A DNA stretch of 56,119 bases from a virus: IMG/VR virus record IMGVR_UViG_3300036801_000212, positions 64,001-120,119 of that record; one strand, given 5' to 3'. A program made the translations under genes and the position numbers. The notes beneath the pieces are model-generated. The model searched no databases and was not told the DNA's origin. It saw only the letters and a program-made list of their open reading frames with translations. This document shows, one piece after another, positions 55,884 through 56,119 of this stretch (positions are counted from its first letter, which is position 1; every line of letters starts with the position of its first letter).

Positions 55884-56119
55884 ATGGCTGAATGTACTGT
55901 CCGAACGCAGGCTGAGCTGGACCGTGCAGTCGCAGACCGGATCGAACGGATTGAGATTCGCTCCGACTCTGGGGTGTGGATCGACGTCACCTCAAGCGAC
56001 TCGTCCACGGTGACGGCCTACGACTCGTCCACGGTGAGGGCCTACGGCTCGTCCACGGTGACGGCCTGCGGCTCGTCCACGGTGACGGCCTACGACTCGT
56101 CCACGGTGACGGCCTACGG
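55884..56119 (+). CDS. Octapeptide-repeat protein, cut by the right edge
   Basis: GAGGAGG precedes the ATG. The first 38 residues (MAECTVRTQAELDRAVADRI...EIRSDSGVWIDVTSS) form a cap-like segment. From there the protein consists of the octapeptide D/G-S-S-T-V-T/R-A-Y/C, five copies visible, still open at the end. This S-T-V-x-A repeat suggests a beta-solenoid. I recall similar repeat proteins in actinobacteria and phages but not their function. Starts four bases after the SpoU gene. Confidence 0.8.
   Translation, partial: MAECTVRTQAELDRAVADRIERIEIRSDSGVWIDVTSSDSSTVTAYDSSTVRAYGSSTVTACGSSTVTAYDSSTVTAY
55998..56119 (+). repeat. 24-bp tandem repeat within the octapeptide gene
   Basis: Five 24-base units with the core CTCGTCCACGGTGACGGCC differ at only a few positions and run off the window. 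Such identity at DNA level allows copy-number change by slippage. Confidence 0.9.

Overview
The window reads as most of the genome of a temperate siphovirus (or its prophage form) of a high-GC actinobacterium. The evidence is an HK97-type head and long-tail cassette in canonical order, a -1 frameshift tail chaperone pair, a 1572-residue tape measure, a tyrosine integrase beside a 47-bp copy of the 3' part of a tRNA-Lys(CUU) gene (attP-like), HTH repressor and excisionase genes, and high GC with frequent GTG/TTG starts. No rRNA, host housekeeping gene or CRISPR array was seen. Neither a small terminase subunit nor a LysB mycolyl-arabinogalactan esterase was found.

Layout. Bases 1-5095 hold leftward genes: tiny early-type ORFs (1-2089), two control regions rich in dyads (1562-1852 and 2090-2823), a cluster of endonuclease VII-type homing genes and a zinc-module protein (2824-4167), and two small membrane proteins. 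Bases 5208-42567 are the rightward late operon: terminase large subunit with an intein, portal, MuF-like protein, an inserted endonuclease VII gene, protease/scaffold, major capsid, connectors, tail tube, a short Cys-rich protein carrying a second intein, chaperones G and G-T, tape measure, minor tail and fibre genes (including a parallel beta-helix spike and a protein made almost wholly of 20-21-residue repeats), then membrane, collagen-like and three exported proteins with a sortase, a DUF1906 lysin and an r1t-like holin. Bases 42720-48435 run leftward: two tRNA-like genes whose 3' halves precede their 5' halves, a protein of unknown function, a phosphoesterase, a methyltransferase, and a DUF475/TerC - vWA - TerD membrane-stress module that looks like lysogenic cargo. 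Bases 48436-51771 are attP, integrase, repressors and excisionase. Bases 51906-56119 are a rightward early operon of small overlapping genes ending with a SpoU methyltransferase and an octapeptide-repeat protein cut by the window edge.

The strongest unexplained signal is at 53049-53600: five 46-nt RNA minihelices of identical architecture that copy the acceptor-plus-T-arm half of a tRNA. They have compensating base changes in both stems and are separated by (GGCNN)n pentanucleotide tracts. A sixth, truncated copy lies beside attP. The second is the pair of permuted tRNA-like genes at 42815-43049. I know of no described phage system that matches either. Both are inferred from sequence pairing alone and have not been tested by folding, homology search or expression data.
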